From NCBI GenBank assembly GCA_031551635.1, contig JAVBNH010000018.1, positions 1 to 54,988 on the forward strand: a stretch of 54,988 nt of DNA. The letters run 5' to 3'. This document shows, one piece after another, positions 1 through 9,377 of this stretch. How positions within the stretch are numbered: position 1 is the first letter of the stretch; the number at the start of each line of letters is the position of its first letter. The DNA comes from JAVBNH01 sp031551635 (GTDB lineage Bacteria > Bacillota > Clostridia > Oscillospirales > Acutalibacteraceae). The notes below the pieces were generated by a model. That model ran no database searches and was not told the DNA's origin. It worked only from the letters and a program-made list of their open reading frames with translations. The translations under genes and the position numbers were made by a program.

Positions 1-137
1 TGTTAATATCCGCACAGCGATTCCGACAGTCCTGAAAACCTGTCACCTGTATACTGATTCCCTGTTAATATCCGCAAAGCGATTCCGACAGTCCTGAAAA
101 CCTGTCACCTGTATACTGATTCCCTGTTAATATCCGC
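1..137. repeat. 62-base tandem repeat abutting the ROK kinase 3' end
   Basis: Two full 62-base units (1-62 and 63-124) differ at one base (CGCACAGCG versus CGCAAAGCG). A third copy begins at 125 and runs into the stop and last codons of the ROK gene, so each unit carries a copy of the gene's final bases (TGTTAATATCCGC). Read on the minus strand, the inner part is a degenerate series with a CAG core every 7-8 bases. The array may continue to the left of the window. It resembles the heptamer arrays near 24.77, 25.75 and 50.22 kb. Confidence 0.9.
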
Positions 138-1086
138 CCATAGCTAAAGAAAGAGCGGCATAATCTCCAATGCTGTCACCAAGGCTCGCGGGAACTATTT
201 TACAGACTTCCCGTGAATAAGAAATGGCTTCTGACGCAATTATCGGTGCGATAAGTTCATTGAACATCTCAGTATTTCGTTCGTAAATACTGCCGATAAC
301 AATAAGCTCCGGATTTAGTATATCAATGAGAATCGATAGAGCGAGACCGAGCTTTTTTCCACAGCGCCCGTAAACTGACTTCGCGAAAGCATCGCCGTCC
401 TTTGCGGCAATAGCGAGGCTTTTTGCGGTTATTTTTTCGATATTGTCAAAAAGAGGTGAGCTTTCATTATTTTCAAGCGCAGCCAAAGCCATCGTTTTCG
501 CCATTTTTGCTATGCCGCCGCCGCTGCAGAAACCTTCAAATGAACCTTCTTTTCCAAAACCCTCCGGACCTTCATCAGCTAGCCTGATATGTCCTACCTC
601 ACCCGCCATGTCGTTTGTACCTGAATACAAATGACCGTCAAGAATTAATCCAGCACCCATACCTGTCCCGAAGGTTAGGAATATAATATTTTTATAACCC
701 TTTGCCGCGCCGAAACGCCATTCGGCGACAGCGCAGGCATTAGCATCGTTTTGCAGCATTGTGTCAACGCCGTATTTTTCGCGAAACATACTTACAATCG
801 GAATATCAATCCATCCGGGCAGATTCGGAGGAGATTTAATCAGTCCCGCGCGGCTATCAAGCGGTCCGCCGCAGCTGATTCCTATTCCTCTGAGGTCATA
901 AATCTCAATATTGTTTCTCAGAAGAAGTATATCAACGCAGTTCATCAGCTCGTCGATAACCTCCGACGGTGAGCCTTTTGAAGCAGTGTCAAAGGCTATT
1001 TTATCAATAATTCCGTCGCTTATTTTATCGCTGCCAAGCACTGCTGCACATTTTGTGCCGCCGATATCGATGCCTATATAATACAT
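127..1086 (-). CDS. ROK family sugar kinase
   Basis: A 319-residue cytoplasmic kinase expected to phosphorylate a hexose or N-acetyl-hexosamine with ATP. Visible motifs are the N-terminal phosphate loop DIGGTK (residues 7-12), catalytic NDAN (113-116, base Asp 114), FGTGMGAG (139-146) and EVGHIRL (163-169). The usual ROK zinc motif CxCGxxGCxE is absent: this region reads GSFEGFCSGGG with a single Cys, as in a ROK subgroup without the cysteine cluster. I chose the internal ATG (MYYIG) because AAGGG lies 10 bases upstream; the ATG six codons earlier has no ribosome site. It is the last gene of the minus-strand run and starts just after comEA. Substrate is not determinable from sequence alone. 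Confidence 0.88.
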   Translation of the reverse strand: MYYIGIDIGGTKCAAVLGSDKISDGIIDKIAFDTASKGSPSEVIDELMNCVDILLLRNNIEIYDLRGIGISCGGPLDSRAGLIKSPPNLPGWIDIPIVSMFREKYGVDTMLQNDANACAVAEWRFGAAKGYKNIIFLTFGTGMGAGLILDGHLYSGTNDMAGEVGHIRLADEGPEGFGKEGSFEGFCSGGGIAKMAKTMALAALENNESSPLFDNIEKITAKSLAIAAKDGDAFAKSVYGRCGKKLGLALSILIDILNPELIVIGSIYERNTEMFNELIAPIIASEAISYSREVCKIVPASLGDSIGDYAALSLAMGGY

Positions 1087-1107
1087 TAACTTAATTCCCT
1101 TCATTTA

Positions 1108-1590
1108 TTATTCTATACTAACAAAATCCTTAATGTTTTTATAAGTAACCTCCCCGATTCCCTTAACATTGAGCAGCTGCCGGATTGCAGTGAAGCTGCC
1201 GTTTTCTTTTCTGTAGTCAATTATGGCTTGAGCTTTGACCTCCCCGATGCCTGTGAGGGTCATCAATTCCTCCAAAGTCGCAGTGTTAATATTGATTTTT
1301 TTGCTTTGAGCGCTCTGTGATTGCGCGGCGGTTGAGGGTTCTGTTGTATTATTTTCAGATAAAATTGCGGCAGCGGCAACGACATTTTCACCGCCTGTTG
1401 TGTTTTCATTTTCAAAATGAATACTTATGCCGGTTTGGCTTTCTTTTTCGCTCTTCAAGTCCTCGAGAGGTATCAGCCACATATTATCAGCAATTTTTAC
1501 TATACTGAAAATTGCCGCGACACTTAAAATCATAATAGTAGCGGCGATAATCACAGAACTTTGATTGATTTTGTTTTTCGGTTTTGACAA
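1108..1590 (-). CDS. comEA: ComEA-like helix-hairpin-helix DNA-binding protein
   Basis: A 160-residue protein with a short basic N-terminus, one membrane segment at about residues 12-35, a low-complexity linker, and a C-terminal double helix-hairpin-helix domain (about 98-160; ININTAT start, GIGEVKAQAI and GIGEVTYKNI hairpins). ComEA proteins bind incoming double-stranded DNA at the outer membrane face during transformation. The SLBB domain seen between membrane anchor and HhH in many Firmicute ComEA proteins is absent. Start is TTG, five bases after AAAGGTG. It lies downstream of a ComEC-like hydrolase and a DUF3006 gene, so competence or DNA handling is plausible, but no comEC channel gene is in view. 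Confidence 0.85.
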   Translation of the reverse strand: MSKPKNKINQSSVIIAATIMILSVAAIFSIVKIADNMWLIPLEDLKSEKESQTGISIHFENENTTGGENVVAAAAILSENNTTEPSTAAQSQSAQSKKININTATLEELMTLTGIGEVKAQAIIDYRKENGSFTAIRQLLNVKGIGEVTYKNIKDFVSIE

Positions 1591-1622
1591 AACATCACCT
1601 TTTCGTTCACATTTCGCATGTT

Positions 1623-1847
1623 TTAATTATTGAAAAGATTATTTTGCAGCTCTAAAAGCTTTTTTTTACGCTCGGTTGTCGCGGTTTTGTCCACAATAAA
1701 TCCGCTTTCTTCTTCAAAAAGCAAAATATCGCCTTCCCGCAGCGGCGAAGGAAGGGCACTAAGGGGAATGTCGGTAAAGCTGCCATCAGGATTTTCTACT
1801 TTTGCAATTTCCCCTTCTATTCTGTCAACAGAATATATTTCTTTCAA
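1623..1847 (-). CDS. DUF3006 family protein
   Basis: A 74-residue protein with the family pattern YSVDRIEGEIA, a central IPLSALP, then EGDILLFEE and a basic C-terminal tail. Function is unknown. DUF3006 genes are commonly found directly after metallo-beta-lactamase-fold ComEC-like hydrolases, as here, with a 17-26-base gap to that gene. I chose the TTG start (LKEIYS) because GGAG lies eight bases upstream; the GTG three codons earlier would overlap this ribosome site. Confidence 0.75.
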   Translation of the reverse strand: MKEIYSVDRIEGEIAKVENPDGSFTDIPLSALPSPLREGDILLFEEESGFIVDKTATTERKKKLLELQNNLFNN

Positions 1848-1873
1848 ATAAACCACTCCATAAAGCGAAAATT

Positions 1874-2833
1874 TTATTTTTCGAATTCTGTTTTGCTCGT
1901 GCTGATGTCAATATGCGATGATTTTTCGGTAAATGAAAAAACTATATCACCGTTATAATCGGTTCTGTATGTTTTTATATTGAGATTCTTCAAGGTTTTC
2001 AATGTATTCCCGTTCGGATGATTGTATGAATTTCCGTCACCGCAGCAGATAACAGCATATTCCGGCGAAACCGCGCTGAGAAATTCCTTGCTTGAGGAGG
2101 TGCTGCTGCCATGGTGAGCGACCTTAAGAATATCCGCCGATAAATCCGCGCCGCTGTCAAGAAGCCTGTTTTCGGCAGCGTTTTCAATATCTGCGACAAA
2201 TAAAACTGATTTATCTTCATAATTTAGCTTAAAAACAACGGACATATTATTAAGCTCGCTGTCGTCCTCGAGAGGAGATAGGACGGAAAATTTAATGTCT
2301 CCGAATTCATAAGCATCGCCCGGATTTGCCGCGAGAACGCTTGCGCCGCTCTTTTGCAACGCGCTGAGAAAGTCCTCATACACATTGGTTGTCGGGATAT
2401 TTTCCGCTGAGAGCTTCGGCATTATTACGCTTCCTATTTCAAAAGTACGCATAACCTTTATCAGTCCGCCGATATGGTCGGAATGTGGATGCGATGCGAC
2501 AATGCAGTCAATTTTTGTGATACCTTGATTTCTGAGGTAATTTATAAGTTTTTCACTTTTGTCTCGTTCGCCGCCGTCAATAAGCACCGAAAAATCCCCT
2601 GATTTTATTAGAGCGCTGTCACCCTGACCGACATCAATAAAATGAACGCTGAGCGAGGCTTTTACTTCCTCGGTTTTCTCGGCTAATCCAAGCGACTGCT
2701 GTATTTTATTCCATGAGGGTAAATTGAGCCCCAGCTTAGCGGAAAAGGTAAAGAGCAAAGAAACGCTCATGAGCAAAAGAATCAAAGAGGAGAAAAGGGC
2801 GGTTTTGTTAATGTTTTTTCTTTTTTGAGCCAT
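1874..2833 (-). CDS. ComEC/Rec2-like metallo-beta-lactamase-fold hydrolase, membrane-anchored
   Basis: A 319-residue protein with an N-terminal membrane segment (about residues 12-33) followed by a metallo-hydrolase domain opening with SVHFIDVGQGDS. The metal-binding SHPHSDH motif lies near residue 113, and later acid and histidine ligands (VADIENAAENR, KVAHHGS) follow. This is the stand-alone form of the C-terminal hydrolase domain of ComEC, probably an extracytoplasmic nuclease or phosphodiesterase (inference). Its first 26 bases overlap the 3' end of ygiQ, implying translational coupling; AAAGGCGG upstream serves as ribosome site. Confidence 0.85.
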   Translation of the reverse strand: MAQKRKNINKTALFSSLILLLMSVSLLFTFSAKLGLNLPSWNKIQQSLGLAEKTEEVKASLSVHFIDVGQGDSALIKSGDFSVLIDGGERDKSEKLINYLRNQGITKIDCIVASHPHSDHIGGLIKVMRTFEIGSVIMPKLSAENIPTTNVYEDFLSALQKSGASVLAANPGDAYEFGDIKFSVLSPLEDDSELNNMSVVFKLNYEDKSVLFVADIENAAENRLLDSGADLSADILKVAHHGSSTSSSKEFLSAVSPEYAVICCGDGNSYNHPNGNTLKTLKNLNIKTYRTDYNGDIVFSFTEKSSHIDISTSKTEFEK

Positions 2834-4670
2834 TTTTAGACGCCGCCTTTGCTTTCTGATTGTCTCTAATGCTGACAGGATTTGATTTTGGGTTGTTTAT
2901 TAAACAATCCTTTGAATTTCCTATTAAATCTAACCGTCTAGCGGTTTTGAGAGCCTCAATTACCAAATGGTGATTTTTTGGCTCATAATATTGTATTAAC
3001 GCTCGCTGCAAGGCTTTTTCATTCATGGTTTTCGGTACAAAAACCTCGCTGAGGGTATATGGGTCTAGCCCTGTGTAAAACATTGCCGTTGATATTGTTC
3101 CGGGAGTCGGATAAAAATCCTGAACCTGCTCCGGGCGGATTTTATTATGTTTCAGGAATAAAGCAAGCTCAACCGCGTCGTTTATTGTCGAGCCGGGATG
3201 TGACGACATGAGATAAGGTACTATATACTGCTCAAGATTCGCTTTTTTTGAAAGGGAAAAATACTGGGCTGAAAATTTTAAATAAGCTTCAATATGCGGC
3301 TTGCCCATTTTGTCAAGAACCGCGCTTGAGCAATGCTCCGGCGCAACTTTGAGCTGTCCGCTGATGTGATATTTCACAAGCTCTGCAAAAAATTCCTGAT
3401 CCTTATCAAGCAGGAGGTAATCATACCTCACTCCAGAACGTACAAACACCTTTTTTACACCGTCTATGGCTCTGACAGAGCGCAGAATGTCAAGATATTC
3501 GCTGTGGTCAACCTCAAGATTAGCGCAGGGTTCCGGCGCAAGGCACTTTTTATTTTTGCACAATCCCGAACTCTTCTGCTTTTCGCAGGAAGGTTTTCTG
3601 AAATTCGCTGTGGGGCCGCCTATGTCATGAATATATCCTTTGAAATCAGGCATTTTTGTCAGCAAGGTTGCTTCCTTTAAAATAGATTCCTTGCTTCTGA
3701 CTGTTATGCACCGTCCCTGATGAAAGGCCAGAGAGCAAAAATTACACGCCCCGAAGCAGCCACGATTGTGCGTTATTGAGAATTTAACCTCTTCTACAGC
3801 GGGTACACCGCCGACATCTTTATATGAGGGATGAAAGTCCCGTATGAAGGGCAGTTCGTAAATCCTGTCCAGCTCCTCAGTCATAAGAGGCGGCATAGGA
3901 ATATTCGCGACAAGCATTTTTTTGTCATGCTTCTGCTTTATAAGCTTCCCGCGGATGTGGTCGTGTTCCTCGTTTTGAATTCTGACAGAAACAGCGTATT
4001 CGCGTTTTGAGACTGACACATTCGCAAGCGAGGGGCATTCAGCGCCGTAAAGAGGGGTATTTATCGGGTCGGTCAAATAACATGTGCCTTTTATATCGGT
4101 CATGCTGCTGATTTTTTCACCCTGTGACAACCGCCGCGCAATCTCCCGTGTCTGATTCTCCCCCATTCCGAAAACAAGCAGATCGGCTGCTGAGGAATAA
4201 AGAATTGATGGAAGAATTTTATCAACCCAATAATCATAATGAGCAAAACGCCGCAGTGATGCTTCAAGACCGCCAATAATAACGGGAATATCTCCGTAGG
4301 CTCTGCGAATGAGAGAACAATATACATCGACTGCTCTATCAGGGCGCAAGCCGGATTTGTTGCCTGGTGAGAAATAATCATTGCTTCGTTTCTTTTTAGC
4401 GGCGGTATAATGAGCGACCATGCAGTCTATATTTCCCGATGAGACAAAAAAGCCAAGCCTTGGTCTGCCGAAACGGCTGATATCATCAAGGGTATCCCAA
4501 CGCGGCTGTGAGAGAAAACAGACCCGGAAGCCTTCAGACTCAAGCAGTCTCGTGATTATCGCCGCGCCGAAGCTGGGGTGGTCAACATAAGCGTCACCGG
4601 AAACAAAGACAAAATCCGCCTCAGCCCAGCCGCGTTCTTGCATTTCTGTTTTATTAATCGGTAAAAACAT
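2808..4670 (-). CDS. ygiQ: YgiQ family (UPF0313) radical SAM protein
   Basis: A 620-residue protein of typical family length. The N-terminus (MFLPINKTEM...GDAYVDHPSFG) is the family signature. The radical SAM iron-sulfur motif CFGACNFC (C-x3-C-x2-C) is near residue 305, followed by a second Cys-rich stretch (SSGLCKNKKCLAPEPC) typical of this family. The C-terminus is Lys-rich. The reaction is unknown. It sits 41 bases after ftsK and overlaps the downstream hydrolase gene, so it belongs to the same transcript. The ribosome site is weak (GAAAG). Confidence 0.93.
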   Translation of the reverse strand: MFLPINKTEMQERGWAEADFVFVSGDAYVDHPSFGAAIITRLLESEGFRVCFLSQPRWDTLDDISRFGRPRLGFFVSSGNIDCMVAHYTAAKKKRSNDYFSPGNKSGLRPDRAVDVYCSLIRRAYGDIPVIIGGLEASLRRFAHYDYWVDKILPSILYSSAADLLVFGMGENQTREIARRLSQGEKISSMTDIKGTCYLTDPINTPLYGAECPSLANVSVSKREYAVSVRIQNEEHDHIRGKLIKQKHDKKMLVANIPMPPLMTEELDRIYELPFIRDFHPSYKDVGGVPAVEEVKFSITHNRGCFGACNFCSLAFHQGRCITVRSKESILKEATLLTKMPDFKGYIHDIGGPTANFRKPSCEKQKSSGLCKNKKCLAPEPCANLEVDHSEYLDILRSVRAIDGVKKVFVRSGVRYDYLLLDKDQEFFAELVKYHISGQLKVAPEHCSSAVLDKMGKPHIEAYLKFSAQYFSLSKKANLEQYIVPYLMSSHPGSTINDAVELALFLKHNKIRPEQVQDFYPTPGTISTAMFYTGLDPYTLSEVFVPKTMNEKALQRALIQYYEPKNHHLVIEALKTARRLDLIGNSKDCLINNPKSNPVSIRDNQKAKAASKNGSKKKKH

Positions 4671-4711
4671 ATTTTACGCTTTCATTTCAATTCTAATTAT
4701 AATAGGAAAAG

Positions 4712-7621
4712 CTATTCGGAATCGTCCTCGTCTTCATATTCCTCAAAATCATCAAAGGGCGGCTCGTCGTCATCATCTTCGTCAACCGCATCAAAATCCT
4801 GAGTGTCCTCAAGGTCAATTATCTCATCGATTTTTTTATGTATTTCAGTAGCTTTCGCAGGTTTCCCGGTATCCTCGTCATCCTCCACAAAGGATTGCAG
4901 CTCGAACCATTGCTGCCGGTTATACAAGACTTTTCGCGGCTTGCTGCCCTCATTCGGACCGACAAAGCCCTGCTCCTCCATTATGTCCATGTATCGTCCC
5001 GCCTTGGAAAAACCGAGGCTGAGCTTTCGCTGCAGCGATGATATAGAACAGCTTTCAGGGTTTTTTACAACAAAATCAATAGCTTTCATGAGGATTTCGT
5101 CATTTCGGAATGAAATATTTTCGCCGTCATTCTTTTTATCGCTGTCACCCTTTTTCTTCTCCTGAACCGCCTGCCGCTCGATTTCTTCCTGAATTTCTTC
5201 ATCATATTCACCGCTAAGCTGGTTCTTAATAAAATTAACCGCGGTTTTTATTTCGTTATCAGAAACAAAACACCCTTGTACTCGCAGGCTTTTCTGATTT
5301 CCGACAGGGCAGAAAAGCATATCGCCGTTACCGAGCAGCTTTTCCGCTCCGGCTGAGTCTATAATTGTTCTCGAATCTATCTGCGAGGAGACGGATAACG
5401 CTATTCTGCTGGGTATATTCGCCTTGATAAGACCGGTTATAACATCGACTGAAGGACGCTGAGTGGCAACGACAAGATGCATTCCTGCCGCTCGTGCCAT
5501 CTGCGCAAGCCTTGTTATCGATTCCTCAACCTCGTTTGAGGCGACAGCCATCATGTCTGACAGCTCGTCAATTATAATCACAATTTGTGGCATTTTTTTA
5601 TATTCATCGTTTTCATTGCAAAGCTCGTTATATGCCGTAATGTCGCGCGCGCCGCTGTTGTTTAGGATTTTATAGCGGCTAATCATTTCGGTTACCGCCC
5701 AGGCGAGGGCGCCGGCAGCTTTGCGCGGATCGTTAACCACAGGCACCAATAAATGCGGAATACCGTTGAAAACAGAGAATTCAACCTGCTTCGGGTCAAC
5801 AAGCAGCAGCTTGACCTCATCCGGTGTCGCGTTATATAAAATGCTCATTATAAGCGTGTTCAGGCAAACGGATTTACCTGAACCGGTCGTTCCGGCAATT
5901 AGCAAGTGGGGCATTTTCGCGAGGTCGGCGCAAACGCAGTTTCCCGCAATGTCCTTTCCCAGAGCGACAGTCAGCTTGCTCTTCGATTTGCGGAATGCTT
6001 CAGAATCAAGAATTTCACGGATTGCGACAGTCACTCTTCCCTTATTCGGGATTTCAATGCCGATTGCGGATTTATTCGGAATCGGTGCCTCGATTCTGAC
6101 TCCTGCCGGCGCTGCGAGATGAAGCGCGAGATCGTCAGCAAGGCTTGTAAATTTACTGATTTTTACTCCCGGAGCAGGCGCGACCTCATATCTTGTTACT
6201 GATGGTCCGGGGACGACATCAATGATTCGGGCGTCAACATTAAAGCTCGAGAGCGCATTAATGAGTTTTTCACCGTTTGAAAGAAGCTCTTCACGATTCT
6301 GGGTAGTTTTTCCGCCGTTTTCAGGCAGCTTCAGAATTTCGAAAGGCGGTAAGTGATAATCCTTTAAGGAATCCTCATCCTCTGCTTCCGGAATTATTTC
6401 AAATTTTGTATCTTCAGAATCCTTGTCCTGTTTTGCTTTGGATTTTTTCACAGGTGGTTCCTCCGGAACTGTTGAAGTCTGAGGTTCAACCTGATTTATT
6501 GAATTCGGAGTTTTTACATTCTGGCTTTTTGTGCGGTGAAATACCTCAACCACGGGGATTTCCGTGCTATCCTCAATATCAGTAAAAAAGTCGTCAAGCT
6601 TTTTTTCGCCAGGGTTGTCCTGCATCGCGCCCAAAATCTCCAGAATTTCTTTTTCCCTGGAGGTTCTTAACGGCTGAGTGGTGTTTTTTGGCTGTATATT
6701 TGCCTTTTCATCATTAACAGTTTTTCTGACAGCTCTGCCGAATTTGTCGATTGACATATAATCCGTAACGGCCGGTTCTTCATCCAAATCGCTGAAGTCA
6801 TGATTCCTGTGGATAAAAATATCCTCCTCCTCAGCGAATGGATTCCTGTCGATTCTGGGTCTTTTTATTTTTTCGCCTTCCTCGCGTTCTATGCGTTGGT
6901 CCTTTCTCTTTTGCTGTAAATCACCAAGCTTTTTGCTTGTGTTTTCCCCTGTTTTTACAACCGTTTTCCCGATAGAGAGATATAAACCCTTTATCCTCGA
7001 GGAAAAGAGCAGGGCGAGAGAAACAAATATTAAAACTGTGATAATTATCACTGCGGGGGGCTTTGTGTGGCTTATCATCATCAGCGCCGAGCCGATAATA
7101 GCCGAAAAAATACCGCTTGCGGTCTTTTCTCCGGTTTCACGAAATTTATAAAATGAGTCATGAACGAGGGTTGAAAATGTCGTTTGCTCTTCGATTTTAT
7201 TTGTGAATATATGTACTGCCGCGCCTATTAACAGCACGAAAAAGACAAGCTCCGCAAATTTTATCAGCGAATCCTTGAGCGGCTTCGCTGTCATTATAAG
7301 AACGGCAAAAAAGGTCAAGGCGCCGCAATACAGATAAGATGTGAAGCCCCAGAGCCCAAAATGCAGCTCGCGGAGCTTGTCCCACAGACTGTTACCGTTT
7401 CCGGAAAAAAGAGAAATGCTTAAAAATAATATTGCATATACAAATATTGCAGTAGCGACATGCTCTGCGCTGAAACCGAAAATTTTCTTTTCACTCGAAA
7501 CAGTGTCATTCTCCGGCGCGATAACTTCTTTCTTTTTTACAGTCTGCTGTTTATTTGCGCCGTTTTTTGGTGGAGCAGTATTCTTTTTAGGCGTGCTCTG
7601 CGGCGTTTTTTTATCAGCCAT
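4712..7621 (-). CDS. ftsK: FtsK/SpoIIIE DNA translocase
   Basis: A 969-residue DNA motor that pumps chromosome through the division or sporulation septum. It has four N-terminal membrane segments (about residues 50-215), a charged linker, the alpha-beta RecA-like motor with Walker A GTTGSGKSV near residue 575 and Walker B VIIIDELSD, and a gamma winged-helix domain (about 850-910) that would read polarity sequences. An unusually acidic tail of about 60 residues (runs of D and E) extends past the gamma domain. Start ATG is preceded by GGAGG. Gene context tepA-uppP-ftsK resembles the Bacillus tepA-spoIIIE neighbourhood, favouring SpoIIIE function. Which of FtsK or SpoIIIE it is cannot be settled from one gene. 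Confidence 0.95.
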   Translation of the reverse strand: MADKKTPQSTPKKNTAPPKNGANKQQTVKKKEVIAPENDTVSSEKKIFGFSAEHVATAIFVYAILFLSISLFSGNGNSLWDKLRELHFGLWGFTSYLYCGALTFFAVLIMTAKPLKDSLIKFAELVFFVLLIGAAVHIFTNKIEEQTTFSTLVHDSFYKFRETGEKTASGIFSAIIGSALMMISHTKPPAVIIITVLIFVSLALLFSSRIKGLYLSIGKTVVKTGENTSKKLGDLQQKRKDQRIEREEGEKIKRPRIDRNPFAEEEDIFIHRNHDFSDLDEEPAVTDYMSIDKFGRAVRKTVNDEKANIQPKNTTQPLRTSREKEILEILGAMQDNPGEKKLDDFFTDIEDSTEIPVVEVFHRTKSQNVKTPNSINQVEPQTSTVPEEPPVKKSKAKQDKDSEDTKFEIIPEAEDEDSLKDYHLPPFEILKLPENGGKTTQNREELLSNGEKLINALSSFNVDARIIDVVPGPSVTRYEVAPAPGVKISKFTSLADDLALHLAAPAGVRIEAPIPNKSAIGIEIPNKGRVTVAIREILDSEAFRKSKSKLTVALGKDIAGNCVCADLAKMPHLLIAGTTGSGKSVCLNTLIMSILYNATPDEVKLLLVDPKQVEFSVFNGIPHLLVPVVNDPRKAAGALAWAVTEMISRYKILNNSGARDITAYNELCNENDEYKKMPQIVIIIDELSDMMAVASNEVEESITRLAQMARAAGMHLVVATQRPSVDVITGLIKANIPSRIALSVSSQIDSRTIIDSAGAEKLLGNGDMLFCPVGNQKSLRVQGCFVSDNEIKTAVNFIKNQLSGEYDEEIQEEIERQAVQEKKKGDSDKKNDGENISFRNDEILMKAIDFVVKNPESCSISSLQRKLSLGFSKAGRYMDIMEEQGFVGPNEGSKPRKVLYNRQQWFELQSFVEDDEDTGKPAKATEIHKKIDEIIDLEDTQDFDAVDEDDDDEPPFDDFEEYEDEDDSE

Positions 7622-7646
7622 TTATTTTCCTCCATGAAATTTATAA

Positions 7647-8507
7647 TTACTTTACAGCAAAATTAACAATAATTGTTATAAGCCCGATTGCAAGGCAATA
7701 GTAGCCGAAATATTTAAAAAGGTCTTTTTTTATGACAATGCGAATGAGCTTTATAGCAAGAACACCTGTCACTGCGGCTACGATTACGCCGAAAAATATA
7801 GGGAAAAACTCAAATTTCGCACCAGTTTCGACCGCGTCCTTAAGCTCAACCATATTAGCCGCCAGGATAGCCGGAATGCCGAGAATGAAGGAATATTTAA
7901 CCATGTAATCCTTCCTCACTCCGAGCAGCATACCGCTGCCTATAGTCGCGCCTGAGCGGGAAATTCCGGGAAAACCCGCGGCAATCATTTGAGCGAGACC
8001 TATTATAAGCGCGAAAACCGAGTTCATCTTATAGTGCTTTTTCAGCCTTCCGCTTCTGTAATCAGCGGCTATGAGCAATATCCCCGTGAAAATAAAGCAA
8101 ATCCCTTCAGCTAAAATACTGTCGTCCTCGGAAAATATCGCAAGCTTATCAATGAGATTCTGTGAGTTGCCGACAGGCATCAGAAGAATCAGGAGCGGGA
8201 CACAGGAAATTATGAACATTAGTAGCATCCGCCTGTTTTCACTCAAATCCTTGAAAGAGAATTTGCCCGTAAAAATATCTTTAATTATAGCTAAAGCTTC
8301 CGCGAGCAGCTCGGCAATTGTTTTATAAAAACAGATAAAAACCGCGAGAAGTGTGCCTATATGTAAGAGGACTGTAAACAAAAGCGAGTCCTCGCCTGCA
8401 GTCCCGAATAAATGCTGAAACAATGATAGGTGTCCGCTGCTGGAAATCGGTAAAAATTCAGTCAGCCCCTGAACAATGCCTAGAATTATTGCTTTAATAA
8501 TGTTCAA
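7647..8507 (-). CDS. uppP: undecaprenyl-diphosphatase (UppP/BacA)
   Basis: A 286-residue polytopic membrane enzyme that dephosphorylates undecaprenyl diphosphate to recycle the lipid carrier for peptidoglycan and also gives bacitracin tolerance. Signature motifs are visible: EFLPISSSGH (about 17-26) and GFPGISRSGATIG (about 174-186). The start is TTG; the GGAG ribosome site nine bases upstream overlaps the stop codon of tepA, so the two are translationally coupled. It lies between tepA and ftsK. Confidence 0.95.
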   Translation of the reverse strand: MNIIKAIILGIVQGLTEFLPISSSGHLSLFQHLFGTAGEDSLLFTVLLHIGTLLAVFICFYKTIAELLAEALAIIKDIFTGKFSFKDLSENRRMLLMFIISCVPLLILLMPVGNSQNLIDKLAIFSEDDSILAEGICFIFTGILLIAADYRSGRLKKHYKMNSVFALIIGLAQMIAAGFPGISRSGATIGSGMLLGVRKDYMVKYSFILGIPAILAANMVELKDAVETGAKFEFFPIFFGVIVAAVTGVLAIKLIRIVIKKDLFKYFGYYCLAIGLITIIVNFAVK

Positions 8508-8513
8508 AACAAA

Positions 8514-9287
8514 TCACTCCGTAACCGTTTGTCTTTGCTCTCTGTTTGTTTTTATCTGTGAGTACAGGCACTCAAGCGCGTCCGAAAGTGAGCCAAGCTT
8601 ATCAATTAAACCCTCATCAACCGCAGACTGACCGTTGAGCACTGTTCCCACGTCCATGACCAGCTCCCCTGTCGCCAGCATCAACTCCCGAAATCGCTCA
8701 GGCTTCATCCCCGAGTTTGAGGATACAAAGCGGACGATTCTCTCCTGCATATTCTCGAAATATGACAGTGTCTGCGCAATTCCCAAAACAAGCCCATTCA
8801 TTCGCACAGGGTGAATTGTCATAGTTGAGGAGGGTGTTATAAATGAACGCTTCGCCGCGACAGCGAGAGGAACCCCAATTGAATGACCGCCGCCCAAAAC
8901 AAGTGATACTGTCGGTTTCTTCATTCCGGATATAAGTTCGGCTATAGCTAGCCCCGCCTCAATATCCCCTCCGACTGTATTGAGCACAATCAAAAGTCCC
9001 TCAATCTCTGAGCTTTCCTCAATCGAGACCAGCTGAGGAATCACATGCTCATACTTTGTGCTTTTGTTCTGCGCCGGAAGAATAACGTGACCCTCAATCT
9101 GCCCGATTATCGTCAGACAGTGAATAATGTGCCCGCCTTTATTTATCGCAATCATCCCGGTGTCCTGAATCTGCGCGGAAGCCTCGGATTCATCAAGCAT
9201 TTCCTCTGAGTTATCAGGATTAAGCTCAGGTGCGCAAGGATTAGGTATAGTAGTCTCTCCGTTTATATTTCTCAAATTTTTATTCAT
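8514..9287 (-). CDS. tepA: ClpP-class protease TepA (translocation-enhancing protein)
   Basis: A 257-residue ClpP-fold serine protease. The candidate Ser is in GGHSIG (about residue 134), His in IHPVRM (about 157) and Asp in MDVGT (about 210). The first 60 residues are a hydrophilic extension, normal for TepA. TepA is linked to protein export and quality control in Bacillus, where it also precedes spoIIIE; the same proximity here supports orthology. First gene of the eight-gene minus-strand run, with a promoter at 9302-9329. Confidence 0.88.
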   Translation of the reverse strand: MNKNLRNINGETTIPNPCAPELNPDNSEEMLDESEASAQIQDTGMIAINKGGHIIHCLTIIGQIEGHVILPAQNKSTKYEHVIPQLVSIEESSEIEGLLIVLNTVGGDIEAGLAIAELISGMKKPTVSLVLGGGHSIGVPLAVAAKRSFITPSSTMTIHPVRMNGLVLGIAQTLSYFENMQERIVRFVSSNSGMKPERFRELMLATGELVMDVGTVLNGQSAVDEGLIDKLGSLSDALECLYSQIKTNREQRQTVTE

Positions 9288-9301
9288 ATTCTGCCCCTTT
9301 T

Positions 9302-9329
9302 TTTATACTATACTAACTAGGGTTTTCAA
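9302..9329 (-). promoter_or_regulatory. predicted sigma-A promoter of the tepA-uppP-ftsK run
   Basis: On the minus strand, TTGAAA and TATAAA are separated by 16 bases, ending 15 bases upstream of the tepA start. No other promoter was seen down to comEA. Confidence 0.6.
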
Positions 9330-9377
9330 AAGGACAAAATATATTCAAACATTTATATTCAATTTTTTAGCGGTTTA

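Noticed and set aside
1..137. CRISPR array
   Set aside because: Units are directly contiguous copies without unique spacers and extend into a coding region.
3333..3680. Plus-strand open frame of 115 codons inside ygiQ
   Set aside because: Shadow of the ygiQ radical SAM gene; no ribosome site or domain.
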